NCBI RefSeq assembly: GCF_003852545.1
Contig: NZ_QAJR01000003.1
Span: 210,144-274,143 of the forward strand
Direction of reading: 5' to 3'
Length of the DNA stretch: 64,000 nt
Origin: Acidovorax sp. FJL06
GTDB taxonomy: Bacteria; Pseudomonadota; Gammaproteobacteria; Burkholderiales; Burkholderiaceae_C
Positions 19,006 to 27,579 of the stretch are shown in pieces. A model generated the notes under the pieces. It saw only the letters and a program-made list of their open reading frames with translations, was not told the DNA's origin and did no database searches. Within the stretch, counting starts at the first letter, position 1. Each line of letters begins with the position of its first letter. The position numbers and the translations under genes were made by a program.

Positions 19006-20123
19006 AGGGAGGCTTGGAGTGCGGCCAGCATCTGTGCGTTGTCGGAAGCAGCGCCGACCGTGAGGCGCAGGCAGTTGGCCAGCATGGGGTGCATTGTAGA
19101 AACGTTCTTGACGAGCACCTTGCGGTTTTTCATGCCCTCGTAGGCCTTGGCGGAATCCGCCACACGGATGAGGACCATGTTGGCCTCGCTGTCCCAGCAT
19201 TTTTCGACGCCGGGCATCTGGCGCAGGGCGGCGACGAGGGTGGTGCGCTCGGCGCGCAGCTCGGCGGCCTGGGCGGCAAACACGTCGGCATGCTCCAGCG
19301 CAAACAGCGCGGCTTCGCAGTTGAGCACGCTCACGTTGTAGGGCGGGCGCACCTTGTCGATCTCGCTCACAAAGGCGGCCGGGCCGATGAGGTAGCCCAG
19401 GCGCACCCCCGCCAGGCCGAACTTGCTGAGCGTGCGCATGAGCAGCACGTGGGCATTGCGTGCCGGCTCGGCGCGCATGCGGTCGATGAAGGTGCGGCTG
19501 GCAAAGGGCTGGTAGGCCTCGTCCATCACCACGATGCCGCCCTGCGCGCCTGCGGCGTCGATGATGCGCTGCACCGCGCCCTCGTCCCACAGCGTGGCTG
19601 TGGGGTTGTTGGGGTAGGCGATGTAGGTGATGGCGGGGCGGTGCTGCGCGATGGCGGCCAGCATGGCGGGCTCGTCCAGCTCGAAGTCGGGCGTGAGCGG
19701 CACGCCCACGAAGTCCAGGCCCTGCAGCTGCGCCGACAGCGGATACATCACAAAGCCCGGCATGGGCGCGAGCATGGTGGCGCGTTGGCCCGTGCCAGGT
19801 TGCGCGCAGGCCAGGGCCAGCAGGGTGATGATCTCGTCCGAGCCATTGCCCAGCACGATGCCGTAGCCCTCGGGCATGCCCGCGTATTGGGCCAGCGCCG
19901 CCTTCAGGTCCAGCAGCCGGTCGCCGGGATAGCGGTTGAGCGCCACCGCGCCCAGCCGCTGGCCCAGCGCGGCCTGCAGATGCGCGGGCAGGCGGAACGG
20001 GTTCTCCATGGCGTCCATCTTGAGCATGCCGGTGGAGGGCTGCACGCCGTACGCGTGCATGGCGCGCACGTCGGGGCGGATGCGGGCCAGGGCTTGGAGA
20101 GGAGACGACGCAGGAGTAGTCAT
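19002..20123 (-). CDS. hisC: Histidinol-phosphate aminotransferase
   Basis: HisC is a class-II PLP aminotransferase that makes histidinol phosphate. The 373-residue protein has the substrate segment [14 protein letters not shown]-site residues in [12 protein letters not shown] and [15 protein letters not shown], and the Schiff-base lysine in [18 protein letters not shown]. The ATG at 20123 gives the family length. Longer frame starts run through the upstream toxin gene. Its start codon overlaps the PIN-toxin stop by 4 nt, so its translation is probably coupled to the toxin gene. This is unusual for a biosynthetic enzyme. Confidence 0.96.
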   Translation of the reverse strand: MTTPASSPLQALARIRPDVRAMHAYGVQPSTGMLKMDAMENPFRLPAHLQAALGQRLGAVALNRYPGDRLLDLKAALAQYAGMPEGYGIVLGNGSDEIITLLALACAQPGTGQRATMLAPMPGFVMYPLSAQLQGLDFVGVPLTPDFELDEPAMLAAIAQHRPAITYIAYPNNPTATLWDEGAVQRIIDAAGAQGGIVVMDEAYQPFASRTFIDRMRAEPARNAHVLLMRTLSKFGLAGVRLGYLIGPAAFVSEIDKVRPPYNVSVLNCEAALFALEHADVFAAQAAELRAERTTLVAALRQMPGVEKCWDSEANMVLIRVADSAKAYEGMKNRKVLVKNVSTMHPMLANCLRLTVGAASDNAQMLAALQASL

Positions 20124-20572
20124 TCGGTAGTGTCCAGTTCGTTGGGGGTGACAAGAAAAGGGTTGATGGGCCGCACCGCGTCCATCGGCTCGCCATGCGG
20201 CAGCGCCTCGGTCAGCAGGTAGCGGCAGCCCTGCTGGTGGGCAGACGAAAGAATCAGCGCATCCCAGTAGCCCAGGCGGTAGCGGTCCTGCAGATCCCAG
20301 GCGCCGTCCACCGTGTACGAGTCGAGGTGCGGCGGCAGCCACACGCGCAGGCGGCGCACCTGGGCGCGCACCTGCTGCAGCACCTGCGGGCCATCGAAGC
20401 GCTGGATCGCCTGGTTGTACAGCTCGTTGAGCACCTGCGAGCTGATGCGGCCGCTGCGCGTCTGCCAGCAGAAGCTGATCCACTCGCGCGCCCGCGCTTG
20501 GCGCTCGGCATCGCGGTCGTCCACGCTGGCCAGCAGGATTTCGGTGTCAACAAAGATGGGGACGGTGCTCAT
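20120..20572 (-). CDS. PIN-domain protein, probable VapC-type toxin
   Basis: This is a probable RNase toxin of a type II toxin-antitoxin pair. The 150-residue PIN domain starts [20 protein letters not shown]. The expected acidic positions are D9 (VDTEIL), E50 (VLNELYNQ), D104 ([11 protein letters not shown]) and E122 (YLLTEAL). The last motif has TEAL where many members have TEDL. An RHH antitoxin gene ends 18 bp upstream. The toxin stop overlaps the start of hisC. The VapC role is inferred from fold and pairing. The RNA target is unknown. Confidence 0.85.
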   Translation of the reverse strand: MSTVPIFVDTEILLASVDDRDAERQARAREWISFCWQTRSGRISSQVLNELYNQAIQRFDGPQVLQQVRAQVRRLRVWLPPHLDSYTVDGAWDLQDRYRLGYWDALILSSAHQQGCRYLLTEALPHGEPMDAVRPINPFLVTPNELDTTE

Positions 20573-20590
20573 GCGTTGTCAGCTTGCGGG

Positions 20591-20824
20591 TCAGCGCAGG
20601 AACAAGGTCTCGCGCGGCACATAGGGCCCGCTGGACGCGCCCCACGATTCAAAGCCCAGCGCCTCGCGCATGGCCTGGGCGTAGGCGTCTTCCTGGCGCA
20701 TCTTTTCGGCCAGCCATTCACCGAGCAGGCGCGACACGCTGCTGCCGCGCTTGGCGGCTTCCACGCGCACCCATTCGGCAACGGCGTCGTCCATGGTCAC
20801 GGTGACGTTTTTCACGAACGCCAT
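20591..20824 (-). CDS. Ribbon-helix-helix antitoxin
   Basis: The 77-residue protein MAFVKNVTVTMDDAVAEWVR has an RHH core: a strand (VKNVTVTMD) followed by two helices (DAVAEWVRVEAAKRG and SVSRLLGEWLAEKMRQEDA). A C-terminal tail (SSGPYVPRETLFLR) probably wraps the PIN toxin encoded next. The start is uncertain. The ATG at 20824 fits the RHH fold but lacks a clear ribosome site. An in-frame ATG at 20863 follows GGAAGG and would run through the palindromic operator. Autorepression of the pair is inferred from that operator. Confidence 0.82.
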   Translation of the reverse strand: MAFVKNVTVTMDDAVAEWVRVEAAKRGSSVSRLLGEWLAEKMRQEDAYAQAMREALGFESWGASSGPYVPRETLFLR

Positions 20825-20828
20825 ATTA

Positions 20829-20857
20829 CACGAACTTCGTGAACCACGAAGTTCGTG
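20829..20857. promoter_or_regulatory. Double palindromic operator of the toxin-antitoxin pair
   Basis: CACGAACTTCGTG (20829-20841) and CACGAAGTTCGTG (20845-20857) are each 13-bp palindromes with an odd central base. They are also exact inverted copies of each other across a 3-bp spacer. They sit immediately upstream of the antitoxin ATG, where an RHH dimer pair would be expected to bind and repress. Confidence 0.75.
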
Positions 20858-20878
20858 CTGCATTTGCCAGCACCTTCC

Positions 20879-22327
20879 CTATGCCGCCTGCCGCTGGCTT
20901 TGCAGCATGCGCGTGGCCATGTCGCCCACGGTGCGCAGCGCCTCCAGGTGCGCGGCAGACCAGTCGCCCCCCACCCCGATGCGCAAGCAGTTGCGAAAGC
21001 GCCCGCTGGTGCTGAACACCGTGCCCGGAGCGATCAGGATTTTTTTCTCCAGGCAGGCCTCGTGCAGTTGCACGGAGTCGAGCGCACGCGGCAGCTCCAG
21101 CCACAGCAGCAGGCCGCCGGGCGGATCGCTCACGCGCGTGCCCTGCGGGAAATGCGCGGCGATCACGCGGCGCACCTCATCCATGCGCGCCGCCACGCCC
21201 GCGCGCAGCTGGCGCATGGCGGCGGCGTGGCCGGCCTGGGTGATGAGGTCGGCCAGCGCCAGCTCCAGCACGGCCGACTGCCCGCCCGCCTGCAGGTCCT
21301 TGATGCCGCGCACCTTGTCGGTCCAGCGCCCAGCCTCCAGCCAGCCCAGGCGCAGCCCGGGCGCCAGCGTCTTGGAAAACGAATCGCACAGCATCACATG
21401 GCCCGTGGTGTCGTACGACTTGACGGTGCGGCGCATCTCGTCCACCTCGACCAGGTCGTTGTAGATCGCGTCCTCGATCACCGCCATGCCGTGGCGCGCA
21501 GCCATCTGCGCCAGGCGCTTGCGCTCAGGCTGGGGCATGCAGCTGCCCAGCGGGTTGCTGAGCGTGGGCACGATCATCGCGGCCTTGACGGGCTGGGTGT
21601 CCAGCGCGAGCTGCAGCGCATCCAGCGACAGGCCGTGGCGCGGGTGCGTGGGGATCTCCAGGGCCTTAAGGTGCAGACCCTGCAGCACCTCCAGAAACGA
21701 AAAATGCGTGGGCGACTCCAGCGCCACCACGTCGCCCGGCTGGGTCACGGCGCGCAGACACAGCGCAATGCTGTCCATGCAGCCCCCGGTGATCACGATG
21801 TTCTCCGGGTCCAGGCTGCAGCCCAGGCTGACCGCGTACCGCGCAAGCGCCCGGCGTGCGTCTTCGTGCCCGGCCGAGCTGGGATAGGTACACAGCAGGT
21901 TGCGGTGGCGCTGGGCCGCACGCACCACGGCGCGGCGCACGCGGTCGGGGTTGAACAGCTCGTGGCCGGGCGTGCCGCTGCTGAAGGAGATCATGTCCTC
22001 GGGCTGGTTGCGCCCCAGGATGCGCTGGCCCAGCCAGTCCACCGCCACCTCGCGCGGGCGGCGCATGGGGCGCGGTGTGCTGGGCTCGGGCAGGCTCACG
22101 GGCCGTGCCGCGACGAAGAAGCCGGAGCGCGGGCGCGCAGTGATCAGCCGCGCATCCTCCAGCCAGTGGTAGGCCTGCACCACCGTGGTCTGCGCCACCC
22201 CCTGCTGGCGCGCCAGCTCGCGCACCGACGGCAGCTTTTCGCCACGCGCCAGCGTGCCGTTGCGGATCAGCTGCGCGAGCTGCTCAGCGATCTGGAGGTA
22301 GAGCGGAGGTGCGTCATCGGTAGGCAT
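20879..22327 (-). CDS. MocR-type transcriptional regulator (GntR-HTH plus aminotransferase domain)
   Basis: The 482-residue protein has an N-terminal GntR winged helix (about 8-75: PLYLQIAEQLAQLIRNG, KLPSVRELARQQGVAQTTVV, RPRSGFFVA). A fold-type I aminotransferase-like domain follows, with the PLP lysine region SFSKTLAPGLRLGW. MocR proteins use PLP or an adduct as ligand to control a neighbouring gene. The ATG at 22327 starts the HTH domain. It is divergent from a DUF2917 gene. Repeats of CTGTACTGG lie between them. It interrupts the his operon between hisD and the TA pair. The effector is unknown. Confidence 0.92.
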   Translation of the reverse strand: MPTDDAPPLYLQIAEQLAQLIRNGTLARGEKLPSVRELARQQGVAQTTVVQAYHWLEDARLITARPRSGFFVAARPVSLPEPSTPRPMRRPREVAVDWLGQRILGRNQPEDMISFSSGTPGHELFNPDRVRRAVVRAAQRHRNLLCTYPSSAGHEDARRALARYAVSLGCSLDPENIVITGGCMDSIALCLRAVTQPGDVVALESPTHFSFLEVLQGLHLKALEIPTHPRHGLSLDALQLALDTQPVKAAMIVPTLSNPLGSCMPQPERKRLAQMAARHGMAVIEDAIYNDLVEVDEMRRTVKSYDTTGHVMLCDSFSKTLAPGLRLGWLEAGRWTDKVRGIKDLQAGGQSAVLELALADLITQAGHAAAMRQLRAGVAARMDEVRRVIAAHFPQGTRVSDPPGGLLLWLELPRALDSVQLHEACLEKKILIAPGTVFSTSGRFRNCLRIGVGGDWSAAHLEALRTVGDMATRMLQSQRQAA

Positions 22328-22336
22328 GGCTGCATT

Positions 22337-22421
22337 CTGTACTGGCAGCCATAAAAACAGCCAGTACAGAGCGGATGCAGCCCGTACAGTACAGATGGTC
22401 AGCACAGCCGATCTGTACTGG
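22337..22421. promoter_or_regulatory. Candidate MocR operator boxes
   Basis: CTGTACTGG occurs at 22337-22345 and 22413-22421, its complement CCAGTACAG at 22361-22369, and a partial CAGTACAG at 22387-22394. The repeated 9-mers fill the gap between the divergent mocR-like and DUF2917 genes. Mixed direct and inverted copies fit known MocR binding layouts. Confidence 0.72.
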
Positions 22422-22479
22422 ATCAGGTTCTGCGTGACTGTCCGTATCGCCGCGCGGGTCCTGGCCGCACAGTGAAGGC

Positions 22480-22893
22480 ATGAACTCGCTGCACACCCCC
22501 ACCCCACCGTCGCCCGCGCTGCTCAGCCAGCCTGCGGTTCCCCTTACGCTGCAATGGAAGCGCCAGCCGCTGCCGCCGCTGCAAGCCGTCCAGGTGCTGG
22601 ACTTCCGCGCGGGCGACATCGCCCTGCTCGAAGTCGAACAAGGCCGGGTCTGGGTGACCTGCGATGGTCTGCTGGAAGACTATTTTCTGGAGGCCGGGCA
22701 GCGCCTGTCGTTCACCGGGCCCGTGCGGCTGCGGGTGAGCGCCGAAGGCCACCGGCCCGCGCGGCTGAACTGGGCACAACACAGGGCTGTGACAGGCGCC
22801 GCTTATCCGACGCCCCCCGCTGCAGCCTCTCAGCCCAAGGCAACGGCACCCACACAAGGTGCCTTGCCCCGGGGCGCGATCAGCGCGGCTTGA
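22480..22893 (+). CDS. DUF2917 domain protein
   Basis: The 137-residue protein carries a small cupin-like DUF2917 core (about 45-100: [40 protein letters not shown]). Low-complexity Pro/Ala/Thr-rich tails lie on both sides. There is no signal peptide, and the function is not known. It is divergent from the MocR gene and probably its regulatory target, judging from the shared operator boxes. Its 3' end overlaps the convergent hisD 3' end by 14 bp. Confidence 0.78.
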   Translation: MNSLHTPTPPSPALLSQPAVPLTLQWKRQPLPPLQAVQVLDFRAGDIALLEVEQGRVWVTCDGLLEDYFLEAGQRLSFTGPVRLRVSAEGHRPARLNWAQHRAVTGAAYPTPPAAASQPKATAPTQGALPRGAISAA

Positions 22894-24271
22894 GCGGGGT
22901 CTTCAGGCGCATTTCGGCCGCCTGCGCATGGGCCTGCAGGCCTTCGCCGTAGGCCAGCTCGGCAGCGATGGTGCCCAGCACCTGGGCACCGGCCTCGCTC
23001 ACCTCGATGAGGCTGCTGCGCTTTTGGAAGTCGTACACGCCCAGCGGGGACGAGAAGCGGGCCGTGCCGCTGGTGGGCAGCACGTGGTTGGGGCCTGCGC
23101 AGTAGTCGCCCAGGCTTTCAGAGGTGTAGGCCCCCAGGAAGATCGCGCCCGCGTGGCGCAGCAGCGGCTCCCAGCGGTGCGGGTCGGTGCTGCTCACTTC
23201 CAAATGTTCGGGCGCGATGCGGTTGCTGATCGCGCAGGCTTCTTCCATGTCCTTGGTGAGGATCAGCGCGCCCCGGCCCGTAAGGCTCTTGGCGATGATC
23301 TCGGCGCGCGGCATGGTGGGCAGCAGGCGGTCGATCTCGCGCTGCACGGCGGCGATGTAGGCGGCGTCGGGGCACAGCAGGATGCTCTGGGCCAGCTCGT
23401 CGTGTTCGGCCTGGCTGAACAGGTCCATCGCCACCCAGTCGGGCGGCGTGCTGCCGTCGGCCAGCACCAGGATTTCGCTCGGGCCCGCGATCATGTCGAT
23501 GCCCACGGTGCCGAACACGCGCTTCTTGGCGCTGGCCACATAGGCGTTGCCGGGGCCAGTGATCTTGTCCACCTTGGGCACGGTGGCCGTGCCGTAGGCC
23601 AGCGCGGCCACGGCCTGGGCGCCGCCGATGGTGAAAGCGCGGGTGACGCCCGCCACGTAGGCGGCGGCCAGCACCAGCTCGTTGCGCTCGCCCTGGGTAG
23701 AGGCCGCCTGGTCGCCCGATCCACCCGTCGCCACGCTGCCGCGCACGGGCGTGGGCACAACCATGATGATTTCCTGCACGCCCGCCACATGGGCCGGGAT
23801 GGCGTTCATCAGCAGGCTGGACGGGTAGGCGGCCTTGCCGCCGGGCACGTAGATGCCCACGCGGTCCAGCGGCGTGACCTTCTGGCCCAGCAGGGTGCCA
23901 TCCTCGTCGCGGTAGCTCCAGCTCTCGCCCGAGGCCTTCTTCTGCGCCTCATGGTAGCTGCGCACGCGCTTCGCGGCGGCCTGCAGCGCGTCGCGCTGGG
24001 CCTGCGGGATGGCGTCGAACGCGGCCTTGAAGTCGGCCTGCGTCAGCTCCAGCGCCGCCATGTCGGGGGCCGAGAGGCCGTCGAAGCGGGCGGTGTATTC
24101 CAGCACCGCCGCATCGCCGCGCTTTTGCACGTCGGCCAGGATGTCGGCCACGCGCTGCTCGATGGCCGCGTCGGTGTCGGCAGACCAGTGCAGGCGCTGC
24201 TGAAATTTTTGCTCAAAATCGGCATCAGCCGTTGACAGATAAGCGGGAGCAGCTATTGATTTCATAGTCAT
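22880..24271 (-). CDS. hisD: Histidinol dehydrogenase
   Basis: HisD oxidises histidinol to histidine in two NAD-dependent steps with a zinc site. The 463-residue protein shows the Rossmann segments [20 protein letters not shown] and [18 protein letters not shown], then [15 protein letters not shown], the catalytic Glu-His stretch [13 protein letters not shown] and [15 protein letters not shown]. The first about 14 residues ([14 protein letters not shown]) come from a dispersed repeat (AGCAGCTATTGATT on the plus strand) and are not family-conserved. It lies 3 bp downstream of the DUF1016 gene. Confidence 0.96.
   Translation of the reverse strand: MTMKSIAAPAYLSTADADFEQKFQQRLHWSADTDAAIEQRVADILADVQKRGDAAVLEYTARFDGLSAPDMAALELTQADFKAAFDAIPQAQRDALQAAAKRVRSYHEAQKKASGESWSYRDEDGTLLGQKVTPLDRVGIYVPGGKAAYPSSLLMNAIPAHVAGVQEIIMVVPTPVRGSVATGGSGDQAASTQGERNELVLAAAYVAGVTRAFTIGGAQAVAALAYGTATVPKVDKITGPGNAYVASAKKRVFGTVGIDMIAGPSEILVLADGSTPPDWVAMDLFSQAEHDELAQSILLCPDAAYIAAVQREIDRLLPTMPRAEIIAKSLTGRGALILTKDMEEACAISNRIAPEHLEVSSTDPHRWEPLLRHAGAIFLGAYTSESLGDYCAGPNHVLPTSGTARFSSPLGVYDFQKRSSLIEVSEAGAQVLGTIAAELAYGEGLQAHAQAAEMRLKTPLKPR
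24236..24265. repeat. Dispersed repeat, copy I, inside the 5' end of hisD
   Basis: GATAAGCGGGAGCAGCTATT followed by GATTTCATAG on the plus strand matches the copy before the last gene (GCGCTAGCAGCTATTTAATT, AATAGC). Here it is read as the hisD N-terminus. Confidence 0.45.
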
Positions 24272-24274
24272 TCT

Positions 24275-25285
24275 TCAGTCGGTGGCGTCGTCCGGCTGCG
24301 TGTTCTGCAGGTAGAACTCATGCAGCTTGGCCCGCAGCAGGGCTTTGTCGGGCAGTTGCGTCTGGTATTCGGCGATCAGCGCAGGCGATGTGCTGCGGCT
24401 CAGGGCGTATTCGACCACTTCGTCGTCTTTGCTCGCGCACAGCAGCACGCCGATGGCGGGGCGCTCGTGGGGCTTCTTGACGTCGCGGTCGAGTGCTTCG
24501 AGGTAGAAGTTGAGCTTGCCCAGGTATTCGGGCTCGAAGCGGCCGACCTTCAGTTCGATGGCGACCAGGCTGTTGAGGCTGCGGTGGAAGAACAGCAGGT
24601 CGAGCGCAAAGTCGCGTCCGCCGACTTGCAGCGGATATTCGCTGCCGACAAAGCAGAAGTCGCGGCCCAGCTCGATCAGGAAGTCCTTGAGCCTTGCGAG
24701 CAGGCTTTGGTGCAGGTCTGCTTCGGCGTGGCCCGAAGGCAAGCCCAGGAATTCGACGACGTAGCTGTCTTTGAAGATGCCAGCCACATCGGGGTGAATT
24801 TGTCTCGCCAGTGCTGACACTTTTGTGGGGTGCAGCACCGTGCGCTCGAACAGTGCGGTTTTGAACTGCCGCTCCAGCTCTCGGCTGCTCCACTTCTCCT
24901 GCGCCGCCAGACGCAGGTAGAACTCACGTTCTTCGGGGCGCTTGCTCTGGCCCAGGATGATCAGGTGATGCGTCCAGGGCAATTGTGTCAGCAGCGCTGA
25001 CACAATTTCGCGGGCAGGATAGGCCTCGTAGAAATGACGCATTCTGAACAGGTTGCGGCGGGTGAACCCACGCAGCCCCGGCTGCGTCTGCGCCAGATAC
25101 CCCGCCAGCTGCGCCACCACCCCGTCCCCCCACTCCGCCGCCGCGATCTTGCGGCTGATGCGCTCGCCGATCTGCCAGTACAGCTCGACCAGCAGGGTGT
25201 TGACGGCCTGCACGGCCTGCTGCCGGCTGGCGGCGATCAGGCGCGCGATGTCGGCGAAATCGGGGGGCTGCGGGACGCTCGTCAC
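24275..25285 (-). CDS. DUF1016 / YhcG-family PD-(D/E)XK nuclease
   Basis: The 336-residue protein has the N-terminal DUF1016 helical domain (about 10-160: LLVELYWQIGERISRKI, GLRGFTRRNLFRMRHFYEAY, LPWTHHLIILGQ). The C-terminal nuclease-fold domain is about 170-320. The active-site pattern is visible as FALDLLFFHRSLNSLVAIEL followed by K, that is D...ELK. The family is found in restriction and defence neighbourhoods and near mobile DNA, but its role is not settled. Here it sits alone between hisG and hisD, 3 bp before hisD and 23 bp after hisG, without visible restriction genes. It is accessory DNA inside the operon. Confidence 0.88.
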   Translation of the reverse strand: MTSVPQPPDFADIARLIAASRQQAVQAVNTLLVELYWQIGERISRKIAAAEWGDGVVAQLAGYLAQTQPGLRGFTRRNLFRMRHFYEAYPAREIVSALLTQLPWTHHLIILGQSKRPEEREFYLRLAAQEKWSSRELERQFKTALFERTVLHPTKVSALARQIHPDVAGIFKDSYVVEFLGLPSGHAEADLHQSLLARLKDFLIELGRDFCFVGSEYPLQVGGRDFALDLLFFHRSLNSLVAIELKVGRFEPEYLGKLNFYLEALDRDVKKPHERPAIGVLLCASKDDEVVEYALSRSTSPALIAEYQTQLPDKALLRAKLHEFYLQNTQPDDATD

Positions 25286-25308
25286 GGCGCTGGGCGGGGC
25301 AACAAGAT

Positions 25309-25962
25309 TCAGTCTTTGGGAATGGCGCCCGCAAACGCATCAATGATGCGGCGCAGCGGCGCCTGCTTGAGCTTGAGCGCAGCCTGGTTCACAACCAGGT
25401 AAGAGCTGATGTCCATGATGCGCTCGACCTCGACCAGGTGGTTGGCCTTGAGCGTGTTGCCAGTGGAGACCAGGTCCACGATGGCATCGGCCAGGCCCGT
25501 CAGCGGCGCCAGTTCCATGCTGCCGTAGAGCTTGACCATGTCCACGTGCACGCCCTTGCTCGCGAAGAAGTCGCGCGCGATGCCGGTGTATTTGGTGGCC
25601 ACCTTCAGGCGTGCGCCCTGCTTGACGGCGCGCTCGTAATCGAAGTCATTGCGCACGGCCACGCTCACGCGGCACTTGGCGATCTGCAGGTCCAGCGGCT
25701 GGTACAGGCCCTGGCCGCCATGCTCAATGAGGGTGTCCTTGCCGGTCACGCCGATGTCGGCACCGCCGTATTGCACATAGGTGGGCACGTCGGTGGCGCG
25801 CACCAGCACCACGCGCACATTGGGCTGGTTGGTGGGCAGGATGAGCTTGCGCGACTTTTCAGGGTCTTCCAGCACCTCGATGCCAGCGGCGGCCAGCAGG
25901 GGCAGGGTTTCGTCAAAGATGCGGCCCTTGGAGAGGGCCAGGGTGATCATGTTGCTGCTCAT
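25309..25962 (-). CDS. hisG: ATP phosphoribosyltransferase, short form
   Basis: HisG commits PRPP and ATP to histidine synthesis. The 217-residue protein is the short HisG(S) type, lacking the C-terminal ACT-like regulatory domain, so it should need the HisZ partner, which is not in this window. Signatures are [36 protein letters not shown] and the PRPP loop [16 protein letters not shown]. The ATG at 25962 overlaps the murA stop by 4 nt. Confidence 0.96.
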   Translation of the reverse strand: MSSNMITLALSKGRIFDETLPLLAAAGIEVLEDPEKSRKLILPTNQPNVRVVLVRATDVPTYVQYGGADIGVTGKDTLIEHGGQGLYQPLDLQIAKCRVSVAVRNDFDYERAVKQGARLKVATKYTGIARDFFASKGVHVDMVKLYGSMELAPLTGLADAIVDLVSTGNTLKANHLVEVERIMDISSYLVVNQAALKLKQAPLRRIIDAFAGAIPKD

Positions 25963-27245
25963 GCTGTTACTCGCTCGATGTCGGCACCAATGCCGCGCAG
26001 TTTGGCTTCCATGCAGTCGTAGCCGCGGTCCAGGTGGTAGATGCGGTCCACCACGGTCTCGCCGTCGGCCACCAGGCCGGCGATGACCAGGCTGGCGGAG
26101 GCGCGCAGGTCGGTGGCCATCACGGTGGCGCCCGACAGGCGGCCGGATGTGGTGGCGAGGCCTTCGATCACGGCCACCTTGCCATCGACCTGGATCTTGG
26201 CGCCCAGGCGCACCAGCTCGTTGACGTGCATGAAGCGGTTTTCAAAAATCGTCTCGGTCACCGTGGCCGTGCCCTGGGCGATGCAGTTGAGCGCCATGAA
26301 CTGGGCCTGCATGTCGGTGGGGAAGCCGGGGTATTCGGTGGTGCGAAAGCCCTGGGCCTTGAGCGTGGCGCCGCCCGGGCTCTTCACGCGGATGCCACCT
26401 TCCACCGCCTGCACATCGGCACCGGCTTCGCGCAGCTTCTCGATCACGGCGTCGAGGTGGTCGGCGCGGCCATGGCGCAGCAGCACATCGCCGCCCGTGG
26501 CAGCCACGGCGCACAAAAAGGTGCCCGCCTCGATGCGGTCGGCCACCACGCGGTGGGTGCAGCCGTGCAGCTTGTCCACACCCTGGATGCGGATGCGGCT
26601 GGTGCCATGGCCTTCGATCTTCGCGCCCATGGCGATCAGCATCTCGGCCAGGTCCGAGATCTCGGGCTCTTGCGCGGCGTTTTCGAGCACCGTCTCGCCC
26701 TCGGCCAGTGCAGCGGCCATGAGGAAGTTCTCGGTGCCCGTCACGGTGACCATGTCGGTGGTGATGCGGGCGCCCTTCAGGCGCGTGGCGCCGGCGGGCA
26801 GCTTGGCGATCATGTAGCCGTGTTCGACCACGATCTCGGCGCCCATGGCGGCCAGGCCCTTGATGTGCTGGTCCACCGGGCGCGAGCCGATGGCACAGCC
26901 ACCGGGCAGCGACACCGTGGCCTCGCCAAAGCGCGCCAGCAGCGGGCCCAGGGCCAGCACCGAGGCGCGCATGGTCTTGACCAGTTCGTAGGGGGCTTCG
27001 GGCGTGTTGAGCGCACCGGCGTCGATGCGCACAGTGCCATCGTCGGCGCGCTCTGCGGTCACACCCATGTTGCGGATGAGCTTGAGCATGGTGCTCACAT
27101 CCTGCAGCTGGGGCACGTTGAGCAGGGTCACGGGCTCGGCCGTGAGCAGCGCCGCGCACAACTCCGGCAAGGCGGCGTTCTTGGCGCCGGACACCAGCAC
27201 CTCGCCTTGCAAGCTGCGTCCGCCGCGAATCAGGAGTTTGTCCAT
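25959..27245 (-). CDS. murA: UDP-N-acetylglucosamine 1-carboxyvinyltransferase
   Basis: MurA makes the first committed precursor of peptidoglycan from UDP-GlcNAc and PEP, and is the fosfomycin target. The 428-residue protein starts [20 protein letters not shown]. It has the active-site lysine and asparagine in [11 protein letters not shown] and the catalytic cysteine loop [19 protein letters not shown]. The cysteine, not aspartate, is present, so fosfomycin sensitivity is expected at this site. It leads the his cluster and overlaps hisG. Confidence 0.97.
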   Translation of the reverse strand: MDKLLIRGGRSLQGEVLVSGAKNAALPELCAALLTAEPVTLLNVPQLQDVSTMLKLIRNMGVTAERADDGTVRIDAGALNTPEAPYELVKTMRASVLALGPLLARFGEATVSLPGGCAIGSRPVDQHIKGLAAMGAEIVVEHGYMIAKLPAGATRLKGARITTDMVTVTGTENFLMAAALAEGETVLENAAQEPEISDLAEMLIAMGAKIEGHGTSRIRIQGVDKLHGCTHRVVADRIEAGTFLCAVAATGGDVLLRHGRADHLDAVIEKLREAGADVQAVEGGIRVKSPGGATLKAQGFRTTEYPGFPTDMQAQFMALNCIAQGTATVTETIFENRFMHVNELVRLGAKIQVDGKVAVIEGLATTSGRLSGATVMATDLRASASLVIAGLVADGETVVDRIYHLDRGYDCMEAKLRGIGADIERVTA

Positions 27246-27276
27246 GTCAGGTAACCAGAATATGAATAAAACAAGC

Positions 27277-27320
27277 CCTAGCGCCCGTCCATCAAGCGCA
27301 AGAAGCTATCAATAAGTGAG
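27277..27320. repeat. Dispersed intergenic repeat, copy E
   Basis: CCCTAGCGCCCGTCCATCAAGC, then GCAAGAAGCTATCAATAAGTGAG. It is the best match to the consensus in this window. It lies between bolA and murA. Confidence 0.65.
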
Positions 27321-27335
27321 TATCAGGCCCACGCC

Positions 27336-27578
27336 TCAGGGCGCCTGCGCCGCCCACTCGGCGGGGGTGAAGGTCTTCATCGACAGCGCATGCACTTCGT
27401 CGGTGTGCATTTTCGCGCCCAGCGTGGCGTACACGCGCTGGTGGCGCTGGATGGCGCGCTTGCCCTCGAACTCGGCCGAAACGATGGTGGCGTACCAGTG
27501 GCGGCCATCGCCTTCGAGCGTGATGTGTTCGCAGGCCAGGCCGGCGGCGATGAGGTCTTTGAGTTGGTCAGCGGTCAT
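27336..27578 (-). CDS. BolA family protein
   Basis: The 80-residue BolA-like protein MTADQLKDLIAAGLACEHIT has the core YATIVSAEFEGKRAIQRHQR, VYATLGAKMHTDEVHALSMK. The conserved histidine is in HQRV. Such proteins bind monothiol glutaredoxins and [2Fe-2S] clusters and act in iron-sulfur handling. This short IbaG/YrbA-like form commonly lies near mla and murA genes, as here. The start at 27578 is chosen because the longer frame runs through the upstream permease. Confidence 0.9.
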   Translation of the reverse strand: MTADQLKDLIAAGLACEHITLEGDGRHWYATIVSAEFEGKRAIQRHQRVYATLGAKMHTDEVHALSMKTFTPAEWAAQAP

Positions 27579-27579
27579 G

